Part shown: piece after piece, positions 1 through 9,825 of the stretch
Layout of the letters: each line of letters begins with the position of its first letter
Position numbering within the stretch: position 1 is the first letter of the stretch
The notes under the pieces: model-generated
The model's database searches: none
What the model saw: the letters and a program-made list of their open reading frames with translations, nothing else
What the model was told of the DNA's origin: nothing
Source: Apodemus sylvaticus
Taxonomy: Eukaryota > Chordata > Mammalia > Rodentia > Muridae
Direction of reading: 5' to 3'
Assembly: GCF_947179515.1 (NCBI RefSeq)
Contig: NC_067487.1
Coordinates: forward strand, 40,471,266-40,535,265
DNA length: 64,000 nt
Translations under genes and position numbers: made by a program

Positions 1-240
1 AAACCCGCTTAAGGTCTTTGTAATCTCAGTCGAGTTTCGTTCATAGTCCTCTGACCACTGAACGGAACTTTGCACGTTGGACATCTAACAGACTTAAAAC
101 GTAACTTTACCGATGGTCAACTGAACGATATCCGCGAATGGCAAGCAATCGCGGAATTGATCTTTCATCCTTTAGAAACCCACGAAGCCTGAGACCTAAG
201 ATAGGAACAGAAAACCTAGCAATCTCATCATCCCTGGTGT
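1..240 (-). repeat. Outer diverged unit of the CpG-rich tandem repeat (left)
   Basis: This stretch matches the repeat units at 1600-2946, including the 'gacttaaaacg', 'ggtcaactg' and 'gaatggcaagcaatcg' landmarks, but is clearly more diverged. It lies beyond the 3' end of the left gene, so the gene sits between repeat blocks on both sides. The mirror copy is at 6131-6400. Confidence 0.75.
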
Positions 241-502
241 AACTGCTATGGTTTGGTTTCATCGCGCTGGACCACGCCTAGTCCTCCGCGATTCCTGAAA
301 GCCAAAAGACAAACCTCTTTACCAATGCAAGTTGTGTCAGGGTTGCCCCTGCATGGCCTCTCCATGACTCCTAGAAACCGGCTATCCATGCTGCAGTCAT
401 TTCCTTGGAAAACGCAGCAGCACCACCCAAAACATTTCCCTTAAAATCGTTTACTAAAGGCCTAAAAAAAGACACGGAGCATCAAGTACATATCGCTGTT
501 TC

Positions 503-508
503 TTTATT
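503..508 (-). terminator. Polyadenylation signal of left gene copy
   Basis: AATAAA on the minus strand, about 210 bases after the stop codon at 718. It mirrors the signal at 5858-5863, and the surrounding context is conserved in both copies and in the spacer pseudogene at 40188. Confidence 0.6.
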
Positions 509-667
509 GTGGAAGCAGAGGTGTACTCTGAAGCTAACCAGCTGCAGGGAATGAAGAGTTTTGTGGGGACAGATCCACTTTGACATAAACCTTGCACTAA
601 AGGCCAGAAAGGCGCCTGCTGATCTCTAAGGCCCCTGCTGCTAGCCAGCTGTGAAGAATGCGCCCTG

Positions 668-1326
668 ACCGAGTCCTTAGTCTACATCTCCAGCCTCCGA
701 AGGACACTGGTTGGCACTCATTGGAGGGACACCCGCCACCGGTCTTGGTGTCGAGCGAGGCGAATGCTTCTTCTGCAGCATCCTCCCGGGTTCCAGAGTG
801 GCTGTTTTCTCCTGTTGTTCCTCCTCCAGGAAGGGGGTGATGGAGTCAGGAACGCTGGAATCCCAGGGGCTCTGGATCCAGCAAGAGTCGGTCCTGAGGT
901 AGATTCCCTCGAAGTCATCGTTCCAAACGGGAAGCGGTTGTTCCTGGTAGTCACCACCGTCGTCTGAAGGGGACACGACGAATACCGGATAGAAGGGAAG
1001 AGACCTGGGACCGCTGTCTTCTGAGAAGCTGCCGAGCTGAGGAGATTGGGCCTCTTACTTTGGCGGGACTGACTCCCAGGCCTGCTTCCCTTGCACCGAC
1101 CAGAAAGTCAACTCCATCCCTCGAGCGGCTCTTACCTTTGGAGGACAGCAGCGCGTGCGCCAGTGCGGGCAGCAGAGTCTTCTGTATCCTGTGAGCTCTG
1201 AGCCCTGTTCCGGAGCGCCCGACCTTGGCGTCGGCAGACTCGACACCGCGACCTGAGGCGGGAGTCCCTCCAATGAGTGCCAGCGACTGGCCATCGGAGA
1301 CTGGAGAAGTAGATTACCAACTTGGT
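668..1326 (-). repeat. Intragenic inverted repeat, left gene copy
   Basis: The first 88 transcribed bases of exon 1 (1326 down to 1239) recur in inverted orientation in exon 2 at 668-755. After splicing out the 172-bp intron the two segments would face each other across a loop of roughly 310 nt. The same arrangement exists in the right copy, where 73 of 88 positions match. Confidence 0.8.
718..1294 (-). CDS. Two-exon gene of unknown function, left copy (134 aa predicted)
   Basis: Proposed coding exons on the minus strand are 1294-1136 and 963-718, joined in phase 0 across a 172-bp intron with GT and AG ends (donor GTAAG, pyrimidine-rich acceptor ending CAG). The ATG at 1294 is the first in the predicted transcript, which should begin about 30 bases beyond the TATA box at 1349-1356. 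The product is rich in Arg, Pro and Ser, with no signal peptide, membrane segment or domain I recognise. Compared with the right copy, a run of five rather than six C near 829-834 shifts the frame, so the last ~40 residues differ and are strongly basic. A second frame (677-976) is open across exon 2 and looks more protein-like (rich in Asp, Glu and Trp), but it has no ATG. A hairpin or non-coding transcript is a real alternative. The gene structure is fairly well supported; the reading frame is not. Confidence 0.5.
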
Positions 1327-1348
1327 CAGGGCTCTTGCAAGAGCCGGG

Positions 1349-1356
1349 TATTTATA
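1349..1356 (-). promoter_or_regulatory. TATA box, left gene copy
   Basis: TATAAATA on the minus strand, followed by a 16-bp perfect palindrome (GGCTCTTGCAAGAGCC) and then the presumed start of exon 1. It is identical in arrangement to the right copy at 5009. The upstream 250 bases (to about 1600) are GC-mixed and shared by both arms. Confidence 0.65.
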
Positions 1357-1599
1357 GTCTTCGAAGAGGGCGGAGTCGGGAGAGTCCGGAAATTACCACA
1401 GCAGAAAATGTTCGTCTGCCAGTTAGGCGGCAAAGGAAAGAAAACGAACGAACACTCGAAGCCTACCCTTCCGAGTCTAGATCCGGGACAAAGGAAAAAG
1501 CATCAATTTCAATTGCTTGCAATTCTCGGATTGCGAGCCGTCGAGTGAATGCTTCCCATTGGCAAGGATACCATGCAGTTGACCGTTTTGACACGCCCT

Positions 1600-2946
1600 G
1601 TGTCCTGAAAGATGAAAGATCTAAACGACTTAACACGGAGTTTTACCGAAGGTCAACTGCACGCACTCTGCACGAATGGCAAGCAATCGCTCGACTGCTG
1701 GCCATCCGGAATGACAAGCAATCGCAGAATTGATGTTTCATCGTTCAGAGACAGGGGGCGCGTGAAGACTGAAGAAACCAACAGAAAACTTAACGATCAC
1801 ATCACAGCCATGCGTTACTGTGATGGCAGGAGTGGATTCGCTTGCCTGTCCGATTCTGCTCCTGATCCGAAAACGACGTTACAATCAAGGACAAAATCAC
1901 GGTAAAGAAACCGCATATGCGGTTGTAATCCGTCGTGTATTCTTCATAGTCCTCGGACCGCTGAAAGGCACTTGCCACCTAGGACGTGTAGCGGACTTAA
2001 AACGGAATTTTACTGATGGTCAACTGCATGCAATCCGGAAGAATGGCAATCAGTCGCTCGACTGCTCACTATACGGAATGCCAAGCAATCGCAGAATTCA
2101 TGTTTCATCGGTCAGAGACACGGGGCGCGTGAAGACTGAAGAAACCCACAGAAATCTTAGCGATTGCATCACAGCCAAGCGTTACTGCGATGGCAGGGGT
2201 CACAGGCAGAATTCGCCTTCCTGTCCGATTCTGCTCCTGATCAGAACACCATGTTACAATCAAGGACAAAATCATGGTAAGGAAACCGCATATGCGGGTT
2301 GTAAGCCTTCGTGTATCCTTCATAGTCCTCGGACCCCAGAACGGAACTTGGCACCTAGGACGTCTAGTGGACTTAAAACGGAATTTTACCAAAGGTCAAC
2401 TGCACGCAATCCGCACGAATGGCAAGCAATTGCTCGACTGCTCGCAATCCGGAATGGCAAGTAATCGCAGAATTGATTCATCGGTCAGAGACACGACACG
2501 GGGCACGTGAAGACTGAAGAAACCCACAGAAAACTTGGCAATCCCATCACAGCCAAGCGTTACTGCGATGGCAGGAGTGGATTCGCCTGCCTGTCCAATT
2601 CTGCTCCTGATCTGAACACGACGTTACAATCAAGGACATAATCACGGTAAGGAAACCTCATATGCGGGTTGTAATCCGTCTTATATCCTTCATAGTCCTC
2701 GGACCGCTGAACGAAACTTGTCACATTGGACATCTAGCGGACTTAAAACGGAATTTTACCAAAGGTCAACTGCACGCAATCCGGAAGAATGGCAAGCAAT
2801 CGTGGAATTGATCTTTCATCGTTCAGAGACACGGAGCGCATGAAGACTGAAGAAACCCACAGAAAACTTAGCGATAGCATTACAGCCAAGCATTACTGTA
2901 ATGGCAGGAGTGAATTCGCCCGCCTGTCCGATTCTGCTTCTGATCT
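1600..2946 (-). repeat. CpG-rich tandem array, minus-oriented block
   Basis: At least three units lie head to tail. The landmark 'ttacaatcaagga' recurs at 1879, 2254 and 2624, giving periods of 375 and 370 bp. Most units carry the 12-bp palindrome CCGCATATGCGG or a close variant. CpG dinucleotides (cgatcg, ccgcg, tcgctcg and similar) are far commoner than in the surrounding mouse DNA. Many 60-120-codon ORFs run through the array, but they repeat with the unit and are not credible genes. Confidence 0.85.
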
Positions 2947-4790
2947 GCTTGCCCATACGGATTGCAAGCAGTCGGATTACAAACACACTATGGGTTACAA
3001 CCCGCATATGCGGTTTCCATACCGTGATTTTGTCCTTGATTGTAACATCGTATTCGGATCAGGAGCAGAATCGGACAGGCAGGCGAATCCACTCCTGCCA
3101 TGTCAGTAACGCATGGCTGTGATGGGATCGCTAAGTTTTCTGTGGGTTTCTTCCGTCTTCATGCGCCCGGTGTCTCAGAAGGTTGAAATATCAATTCCAC
3201 GATTGCTTGCCATTTCGGACTGCGAGCAGCCGAGCGATTGCTTGGCATTCATGCGGATTGCGTGCAGTAGACCGTCGGTAAAATTCCGTTTTAAGTCCGC
3301 TAGACCTCCAAAATGCCAAGATCCGTTCAGCGGTCCGGTCCGAGGACTATTAAGGAACTCTACGGATTACAACCCGCTTGTGCGGTTTCCTTACCGTGAT
3401 TTTGTCCTTGATTGTAAAGTCCTGTTCGGATCAGGAGCAGAATCGGACAGGCAGGCGAATCCACTCCTGTCATGGCAGTAAAGCCCAGTTGTGATGTGAT
3501 CGTTAAGTTTTCCGTGGGTTTCTTCAGTCTTCACTCGCCCCGTGTCTCTGAACAATGAAACATAATTCTGCGATTGCTTGTCATTCCGGATGGCGAGCAG
3601 TCGAGCGATTGCTTGCCATTCGTGCGGATTGCGTGCAGTTGCCCGTCGGTAAAATTCCGTTTTAAGTCCGATAGACGTCCAAAGTGCCAAGTTCCGTTCA
3701 GCGGTCCGAGGACTATGAAGGATACAGGACTTCTGGTTTCCTTACCGTGATGTTGTCCTTGATTGTAACGTCGTGTTCGGATCAGGAGCAGAATCGGACA
3801 GGCAGGCGACTCCACTCCTGCCATCGCAGTTATGTTCGGCTTGGTAGGATCGATAAGTTTTCTGTGGGTTTCTTCAGTCTTCACGCGCTCTGTGTCTCAG
3901 AAGGATGAAAGATCAATTCAGCGATTGCTTGCCATTCCGGACTGCAAGCAGTCGAGCGATTGCTTACCATTCGTGCGGATTGCTTGCAGTTGACCGTCGG
4001 TAAAATTCCGTTTTAAGTCCGCTAGACGTCCAAAATGCCAAGATCCGTTCAGGGGTCCGAGGACTATGAAGGATACTCTGCGGATTACAAACCGCATGTT
4101 CGGTTTCCTTACCGTGATTTTGTCCTTGATTGTAACATCGATTTCGGATCAGGAGCAGAATCGGACAGGCAGGCGAATCCACTCCTGTCATAGCAGTAAA
4201 GCTCAGCTGTGATGGGATCGTTAAGTTTTCTGTTTCTTCAGTCTTCACGCGCTCCCAGTCTCTGAACGATGAAAGATCAATTCCGCGATTGCTTACCATG
4301 CCGGATGGCGAGCAGTCTAGCGATTGGTTGCCATTCGTACGGATTGCGTGCAGTTGCCCGTCGGTAAAATTCCGTTTTAAGTCCGCTAGACGTCCAAGGT
4401 GCCAAGTTTCGTTCAGCGGTCCGAGGGCTATGAAGGATACACGACGGATTTGGTTTCCTTACCGTCATTTTGTCCTTGATTGTAACATCGTGTTCGGATC
4501 AGGAGCAGAATCGGACAGGCAAGCGAATCCACTCCTGCCATCACAGTAACGCATGGCTGTGATGTGATCGTTAAGTTTTCTGTGGGTTTCTTCAGTCTTC
4601 ACGCGCCCCGTGTCTCTGAACGATGAAACATCAATTCTGCGATTGCTTGTCATTCCGGATGGCCAGCAGTCGAGCGATTGCTTGCCATTCGTGCGAAGTG
4701 CGTGCAGGTGACCGTCGGTAAAATTCCGCTTTAAGTCGTTTAGATCTTTCATCTTTCAGGACACGGGGCGTGTCAAAACGGTCAACTGCA
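2947..4790 (+). repeat. CpG-rich tandem array, plus-oriented block
   Basis: Five units in the opposite orientation to 1600-2946. The landmark 'tccttgattgtaa' occurs at 3033, 3405, 3756, 4123 and 4473, so periods are 372, 351, 367 and 350 bp. Long units keep a ~20-bp segment around 'acaacccgc' and short units lack it. They alternate in part, suggesting a higher-order unit near 720 bp. The array leads directly into the promoter of the right gene copy. Confidence 0.85.
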
Positions 4791-5008
4791 CGGTATCCTT
4801 GCCAATGGGAAGCATTCGCTCGACTGCTCGCAATCCGAGAATTGCAAGTCATTGAAATTGATGTTTTTTTCCTTTGTCCCGGATCTAGACTAGGAAGGGC
4901 AGGCTTCGAGTGTTCGTTCGTTTTCTTTCCTTTGCCGACTAACTGGCAGACGAACATTTTCTGCTGTGGTAATTTCCGGACTCTCCCGACTCCGCCCTCT
5001 TCAAAGAC

Positions 5009-5016
5009 TATAAATA
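5009..5016 (+). promoter_or_regulatory. TATA box, right gene copy
   Basis: TATAAATA, followed at 5020-5035 by the perfect 16-bp palindrome GGCTCTTGCAAGAGCC. Transcription would start near 5036-5042, so the first ATG is that at 5071. 4791-5008 is unique promoter-proximal sequence shared with the left copy. Confidence 0.65.
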
Positions 5017-5038
5017 CCCGGCTCTTGCAAGAGCCCTG

Positions 5039-5698
5039 ACCAAGTTGGTAATCTACTTCTCCAGTCTCCGATGGCCAGTCGCTGGCACTCATTGGCGGGA
5101 CTCCCGCCTCAGGTCGCGGTGCCGAGTCTGCCTTCGCCAAGGTCGGGCGCTCCGGAACAGGACCCAGAGCTCGCAGGATACAGAAGACTCCTCTGCCCGC
5201 ACTGGCGCACGCGCTGCTGTCCCCCAAAGGTAAGAGCTGCTCGAGGGATGGAGTTGACTTTCTGGTCGGTGCAAGGGAAGCAGGCCTGGGAGTCAGTCCC
5301 GCCAAAGTAAGAGGCCCAATCTCCTCAGCTCGGCAGCTTCTCAGAAGACAGCGGTCCCAGGTCTCTTCCCTTCTATTCGGTATTCGTCGTGTCCCCTTCA
5401 GACGACGGTGGTGACTACCAGGAACAACCACTTCCCGTTTGGAACGATGACTTTGAGGGAATCTACCTCAGGACCGACTCTTGCTGGATCCAGAGCCCCT
5501 GGGATTCCAGCGTTCCTGACTCCATCACCCCCCTTCCTGGAGGAGGAACAACAGGAGAAAACAGCCAGTCTGGAACCCGGGAGGATGCTGCAGAAGAAGC
5601 ATTAGCCGCGCTCGACACCGAGACCTGTGGCGGGTGTCCCTCCAATGAGTGCCAGCCAGTGTCCTTCGGAGGCTGGAGATGTAGACTAAGGACTTGGT
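5039..5698 (+). repeat. Intragenic inverted repeat, right gene copy
   Basis: Bases 5039-5126 (start of exon 1) align without gaps to the reverse complement of 5611-5698 (exon 2). My base-by-base count is 73 identical of 88, and two of the mismatches would be G-U wobble pairs in RNA. The ATG at 5071 lies inside the 5' arm. The 3' arm begins just after the predicted stop codon (5603-5605). With the intron removed the loop is about 312 nt. Confidence 0.85.
5071..5605 (+). CDS. Two-exon gene of unknown function, right copy (120 aa predicted)
   Basis: Proposed coding exons are 5071-5229 and 5402-5605. Exon 1 ends in AAG before GTAAGA at 5230. Exon 2 follows a pyrimidine-rich tract ending CAG at 5399-5401. 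The intron is 172 bp, as in the left copy. Exon 1 supplies 53 codons (starting Met-Ala-Ser-Arg-Trp-His) and exon 2 supplies 67, ending at TAG 5603-5605. A run of six C after 5527, against five in the left copy, sets the frame so that the C-terminus reads through a Glu/Gln-rich stretch (EEEQQEK). If exon 1 is read one base later, an ATG-less frame is open from 5052 across the junction to 5769. No family was recognised. A translated protein, a hairpin RNA or both remain possible. Confidence 0.5.
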
Positions 5699-5857
5699 CT
5701 GGGCGCATTCTTCACAGCTGGCTAGCAGCAGGGGCCTTAGAGATCAGCAGGCGCCTTTCTGGCCTTTAGTGCAAGGTTTATGTCAAAGTGGATCTGTCCC
5801 CACAAAACTCTCCATTCCCTGCAGCTGGTTAGCTTCAGAGTACACCTCTGCTTCCAC

Positions 5858-5863
5858 AATAAA
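5858..5863 (+). terminator. Polyadenylation signal of right gene copy
   Basis: AATAAA about 250 bases after the stop codon, followed by a T/G-rich stretch (tgctccgtgtctttt) from about 5884. This ends the transcript near 5885 and gives a spliced RNA of roughly 680 nt. 5912-6130 is conserved 3' flank with no feature I can name. Confidence 0.6.
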
Positions 5864-6130
5864 GAAACAGCGATTTGTACTTGATGCTCCGTGTCTTTTC
5901 TTAGGCCTTTAGTAAACGATTTTAAGGGAAATGTTTTGGGTGGTGCTGCTGCGTTTTCCAAGGAAATGACTGCAGCATGGATAGCCGGTTTCTAGGAGTC
6001 ATGGAGAGGCCATGCAGGGGCAACCCTGACACAACTTGCATTGGGAAAGAGGTTTGTCTTTTGGCTTTCAGCAATGGCGGAGGACTAGGCGTGGTCCAGC
6101 GCGATGAAACCAAACCATAGCAGTTACACC

Positions 6131-6400
6131 AGGGATGAGGAGATTGCTAGGTTTTCTGTTCCTATCTTAGGTCTCAGGCTTCGTGGGTTTCTAAAGGATG
6201 AAAGATCAATTCCAAGATTGCTTGCCATTCGCGGATATCGTTCAGTTGACCATCAGTAAAGTTACGTTTTAAGTCTGTTAGATGTCCAACGTGCAAAGTT
6301 CCGTTCAGTGGTCAGAGGACTATGAACGAAACTCGACTGAGATTACAAAGACCATAAGCGGTTTCTTTTCTGTCGTTTTGTTTCTGATTGTTTTTCGACC
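6131..6400 (+). repeat. Outer diverged unit of the CpG-rich tandem repeat (right)
   Basis: Mirror of 1-240. It retains 'ggatgaaagatcaattcc', 'ttgcttgccattcgcgg', 'gttttaagtc' and 'gaggactatgaa' in the order seen in the inner array. It lies downstream of the right gene, so array units flank the gene on both sides in the same orientation. Confidence 0.75.
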
Positions 6401-6695
6401 AGTATCACACTCTGCCCAGCAACTTCAGGTGGGATTCTGGGAGAACCCACTTTGTTCTCACATCGAGTATGCAGGTGATTCCATAAGAACACCAGGGTTT
6501 CACTTTCCTTCCCTGGAGTCTTGTCCTCCTGGTGTTTCTAAAGGAAGGAAAAAAAAAATATCAATGGTCGGATTCCTTTTGGAATTTGCTCCCTAGGCCA
6601 CCAGTAGAGTTCTGCTCTCAGCCTGTTATGTGCCTGTGAGAGGATATTGAGGAAGGCTATGGAGTGAGCTGTGCTCATGGGAAGTTTTGGAAAGA
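6401..6695. other. Junction stretch without recognised feature
   Basis: Unique-looking sequence between the end of the palindrome and the first paralogous block. Short ORFs only, and no SINE or L1 signature seen. Confidence 0.5.
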
Positions 6696-7036
6696 GAAAA
6701 GAGTAGAAACGTGTTCTTACTAAAGGACAATCTCAAAAGTGCACAAACGGGCATAAAAGTTACCAGATATTGGCTATACTGTCCAGGTCCATCATGAAAC
6801 AATACAGCATTAAAAACAAAACAAAACAAAACAAAAAACCCGGAGAAATAAAAATCTACCATAGAACTTTGCAAATGATACTGTTAAAAAAAATTGGCCT
6901 GGTGTTGGTGGCATATGTCTTTAATCCCAGTACTTGGGAGGCAGAGGCAGGCAGATTTCTGTGTTCGAGGCCAGCCTGGTCTACAGAGTAAGCTCCAGGA
7001 CAGCCACACAGAGGCTACACAGAGAAACCCTGTCTC

Positions 7037-7088
<52 letters not shown>

Positions 7089-7420
7089 AAAAGAAAAAAA
7101 AAAAGGAAAAAAAACCCAAAACCAACAAAACAAAACAAAACAACCCCCAAAAAAACCCACCAAAAAACAACAACAAAAAACCCTGTAGTTTACTTAAAAA
7201 CTGACAACATGTCAAAAAAAAAAATGTTTGTGAAAGAAATGCTTTTCACGGAAAAGGAAATTTCCTGACACAGGAAAGAACACAGCTGCACCTGATTCTT
7301 GGTGCAGCTGCCAATTTGTGTCTTCCAGGGGTTGTGGGTCTGAGGCCTCAAGTGAGTTGCCAGACTGAAAACCTGCCCTTGCCTTAGGTGCAGGCCATGC
7401 ACACATCCCACCTCTCCTTC
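6696..7420 (+). repeat. Diverged paralog of left arm 27.76-28.98 kb
   Basis: Segments such as 'ttggctatactgtcca', 'actttgcaaatg' and 'cttgccagactgaaaa' occur in the same order and orientation at 27765-28990. A B1 insertion separates the matching pieces. Divergence is clearly larger than between the two big arms, so this is an older copy. Confidence 0.6.
6896..7190 (+). mobile_element. B1 SINE with long A-rich tail
   Basis: Typical B1 body (tctttaatcccagtacttgg, gaggccagcctggtctacag) ending at 7037. It is followed by nearly 50 uninterrupted A and then degenerate A-rich sequence. The Lys- and Phe-rich ORFs here are artefacts of that tail. Confidence 0.95.
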
Positions 7421-7605
7421 AAAGTCGGAGCCAGTTTGTCCTCTGACTGCTCTTCCATGCATATTTTCATCTACACAGATTTTAATAAGTATATCCTCCT
7501 TAATGTTTTTAAACTTTCCATTGATTCTTTGTGAATTGTTCATTTACAGCCCAATCCTGCTCACCTTCCTATCCCTCCTTATCCTCCCTCTGCCCTTGAA
7601 ACACT

Positions 7606-7632
7606 ACAACACACACACACACACACACACAC
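7606..7632. repeat. (CA)n microsatellite
   Basis: About 13 CA units following 'cactacaa'. Confidence 0.95.
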
Positions 7633-8552
7633 TTAAACAAACAAATGCATGAAAACATCTCTCTGTGACAGTTGAGGTGTGTCATTGTGTGTCACACAAT
7701 ATACTCTTTTGCTCAAACAGCTCTAACTGAAAATGTGAACTGCAATGTGTCTGGTTTGCGGGTTGTAGCTTCTCCTACTGTAGCACTACAGGATCCTCTC
7801 AGGGACTCTCCTCAGAACACTGTAACTCTTTCCTATGTGTCTTTACAGTGTTAACTGTATGTCTGGCATGACCCTGTTGCATTTCTCTATGCACATTTAG
7901 AGGTTTTAATGTTAGAACTCAAATAATGCTGCTCTGGTTTCTATGGCTTTACCTAGTTTGTTTTGGTGCTGTTGTTGGTTGGAGTTTGGTTTTCCCTCTC
8001 TGGGTGTTCTGCCTCCTAGCGTGGCTGAGTGACATGTGCGTGACCAGTGTTCTTGGAGTCCAGAACAAACCCCAGAGATACCTAAACAATGACCTCACTT
8101 GTGGCCCTGTTTCTAAAAGCTGAGTGACACAACCAATGAAAGTAGCATTTCCACTGGTGAAAGGCTGAATGAAGTGGGTGTGGGGATCAGATGTGCAAGA
8201 ATGACTGTTCTTCACAGAAGAATGAAGTTGCATGGTCTGCAGAAAGATGCTTGTGTCTGGAGACAGTCACATGCAATGGATGACCAAGGCTCCAGAGGAC
8301 AGAGATCCACTGACTCTCACCTGTGGGCCCAAGGCTGGCTAGATACATGAAATCAGGTTTTCCTGTCACCACATGAGAGAAGCTGAGTGAGATGTGTGGA
8401 GAAAAGTTGGCTAAAGAACTCAAGGAGGGTTGAGAGGTAGGAGGGGAAAGAGCCAGAAAGAGAACAGAGTTGCATGAAATTAACCAGTTAGAGTCCATGA
8501 TGGCAGAGAGAAGAAATGGCAAAGATTACTTACATCTTGTCCCCAGCACAAG

Positions 8553-8564
8553 GCTGAAAGAGAG

Positions 8565-8596
<32 letters not shown>

Positions 8597-8785
8597 CAGA
8601 GACAGAATGAGATACAGACAGAGGAACACTTGGAGCCACTTACTCCCAAAAAGAACACATCTTCTTATCTTTGGAAAAGAGTTCTACAAACTAGGAACCA
8701 AACATTCAAATATGAGGACCACGTTCCTTTAAACTACCACAGAATGAATGAATGAATGAATGAATGAATGAATGAATGAATGAAA
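8553..8785. repeat. (GA)n/(GACA)n and (GAAT)n microsatellites
   Basis: GA and GACAGA units at 8553-8610, then about ten GAAT units at 8742-8785. The corresponding arm positions carry related simple repeats. Confidence 0.9.
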
Positions 8786-9825
8786 ATTGGATGGATGAAT
8801 AAATGAACAAATTCATTAATAAACATAGAAAAAGCTTCTATGCTGATACTCCATCAATTGAAGTCAGGGTGCATGTACTGGGAGGTACAGTAGATACACC
8901 ACCCATCAGGGTATGTTCAGATCTTTCCTGTAGTTCTCTGAAGACTGAGACACAAGCAAGTTCTCAGGTTATCTCCAGTTCCATGCCTAGAAAAAAGCAG
9001 AGTCACTGTCAAACAATTTAGGTGATTTTACTTTTAAGTTCTAATACATGTTTATTTGTTTGCCCCCTGGTCTGGTGGTAAGAAAGGTTGATTTTGGTTG
9101 AGATACTTCCAGTGGGATGCAGTTCCTCACAGCAGGGTAGGCACAGCAGCAGGAGGAAGGGTCCAGTAATTCTCTGTGAGGGACCAGTTAAGAAATGCAA
9201 GAAGTGGGTCCAGGCTTTCAAACCTCTAAGGCAGTTTGAATCTCAGAGGACAGACTCCAGCATCACAGACAGCATGACACAGAAGCATGATTGTCACACT
9301 GCTCAAAGTTCTTTCTTGTGTTATGTGACAGGAAGCAGAGCATTGACTTTGCAGCCCTGAAATGCTTATGTGAGAGGAATTCACAGGAGGCTCATGGACT
9401 GACCACTGAACTTACCTTCCTTCCTCCTGAGTCAGGGGTTCTCTTCAAGATCCCCTTTCTGAATGGCCTGCCACAGCTCTGCTCTCTGCCTCCTTCTTTC
9501 CTCACAGCTTCTTTGATCTCTGCTTCAAGGGAGGACATTGTCCTGGGAATTCAAACTCCATGTGAGATCATCAATGTCCTTAGCATCTGTTCTTGCACAG
9601 GTGGTCTGCAGTCTCACCTGCTGACCCTCCCACACCTCTCTACTCCTGAGTGAGCTCAGAGCTCCTTCCTCCCTGAGTTATCACACTCAGGAACACTATA
9701 GATCTTAGACATCCCAATGCTACAGGAAACTACCCAGCTTTGATTTTCTTTAAGACACATCTTCTCCTGCACAGCTCATGTGGGAGTCAGGAGACTTAGG
9801 AATGTCCTCTGAATTAATCAACACA

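Larger units (their letters stand above)
1..6363. repeat. 6.3-kb palindrome with head-to-head gene copies
   Basis: The first bases of the window are the reverse complement of the bases ending near 6363. Matching landmarks (TATA boxes at 1349 and 5016, AATAAA at 508 and 5858, coding starts at 1294 and 5071) all place the symmetry axis near 3182. Stretches compared by eye, such as 601-685 against 5680-5764, differ at only a few positions. The left arm is cut by the window edge, so the true length is unknown. Each arm holds one gene copy, its promoter and part of a tandem repeat. Recently duplicated or gene-converting arms are the usual explanation for such similarity; which applies here is not visible. 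Confidence 0.9.

Noticed and set aside
1612..4752. Many overlapping 60-260-codon ORFs with recurring peptide motifs
   Set aside because: They follow the tandem unit in both orientations, differ in ends from unit to unit and have no promoters. They are by-products of a stop-poor, CpG-rich repeat.
1600..4790. CRISPR-like regular repeat
   Set aside because: Units are 350-375 bp with no short repeat/spacer alternation, in a mammalian sequence.
4631..5431. 266-codon minus-strand ORF
   Set aside because: It is antisense to the right gene's promoter, exon 1 and intron, continues into the tandem array, and has no independent signals. Part of its similarity to exon 2 comes from the intragenic inverted repeat.
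6884..7268. Lys-rich and Phe-rich ORFs
   Set aside because: They read the poly(A) tail of a B1 SINE.
9291..9653. 120-codon ORF with paralogs at 21994-22326 and 58968-59330
   Set aside because: The three copies have different ends and no recognised domain. The 21994 copy is shorter, and similarity at DNA level explains the shared frame.
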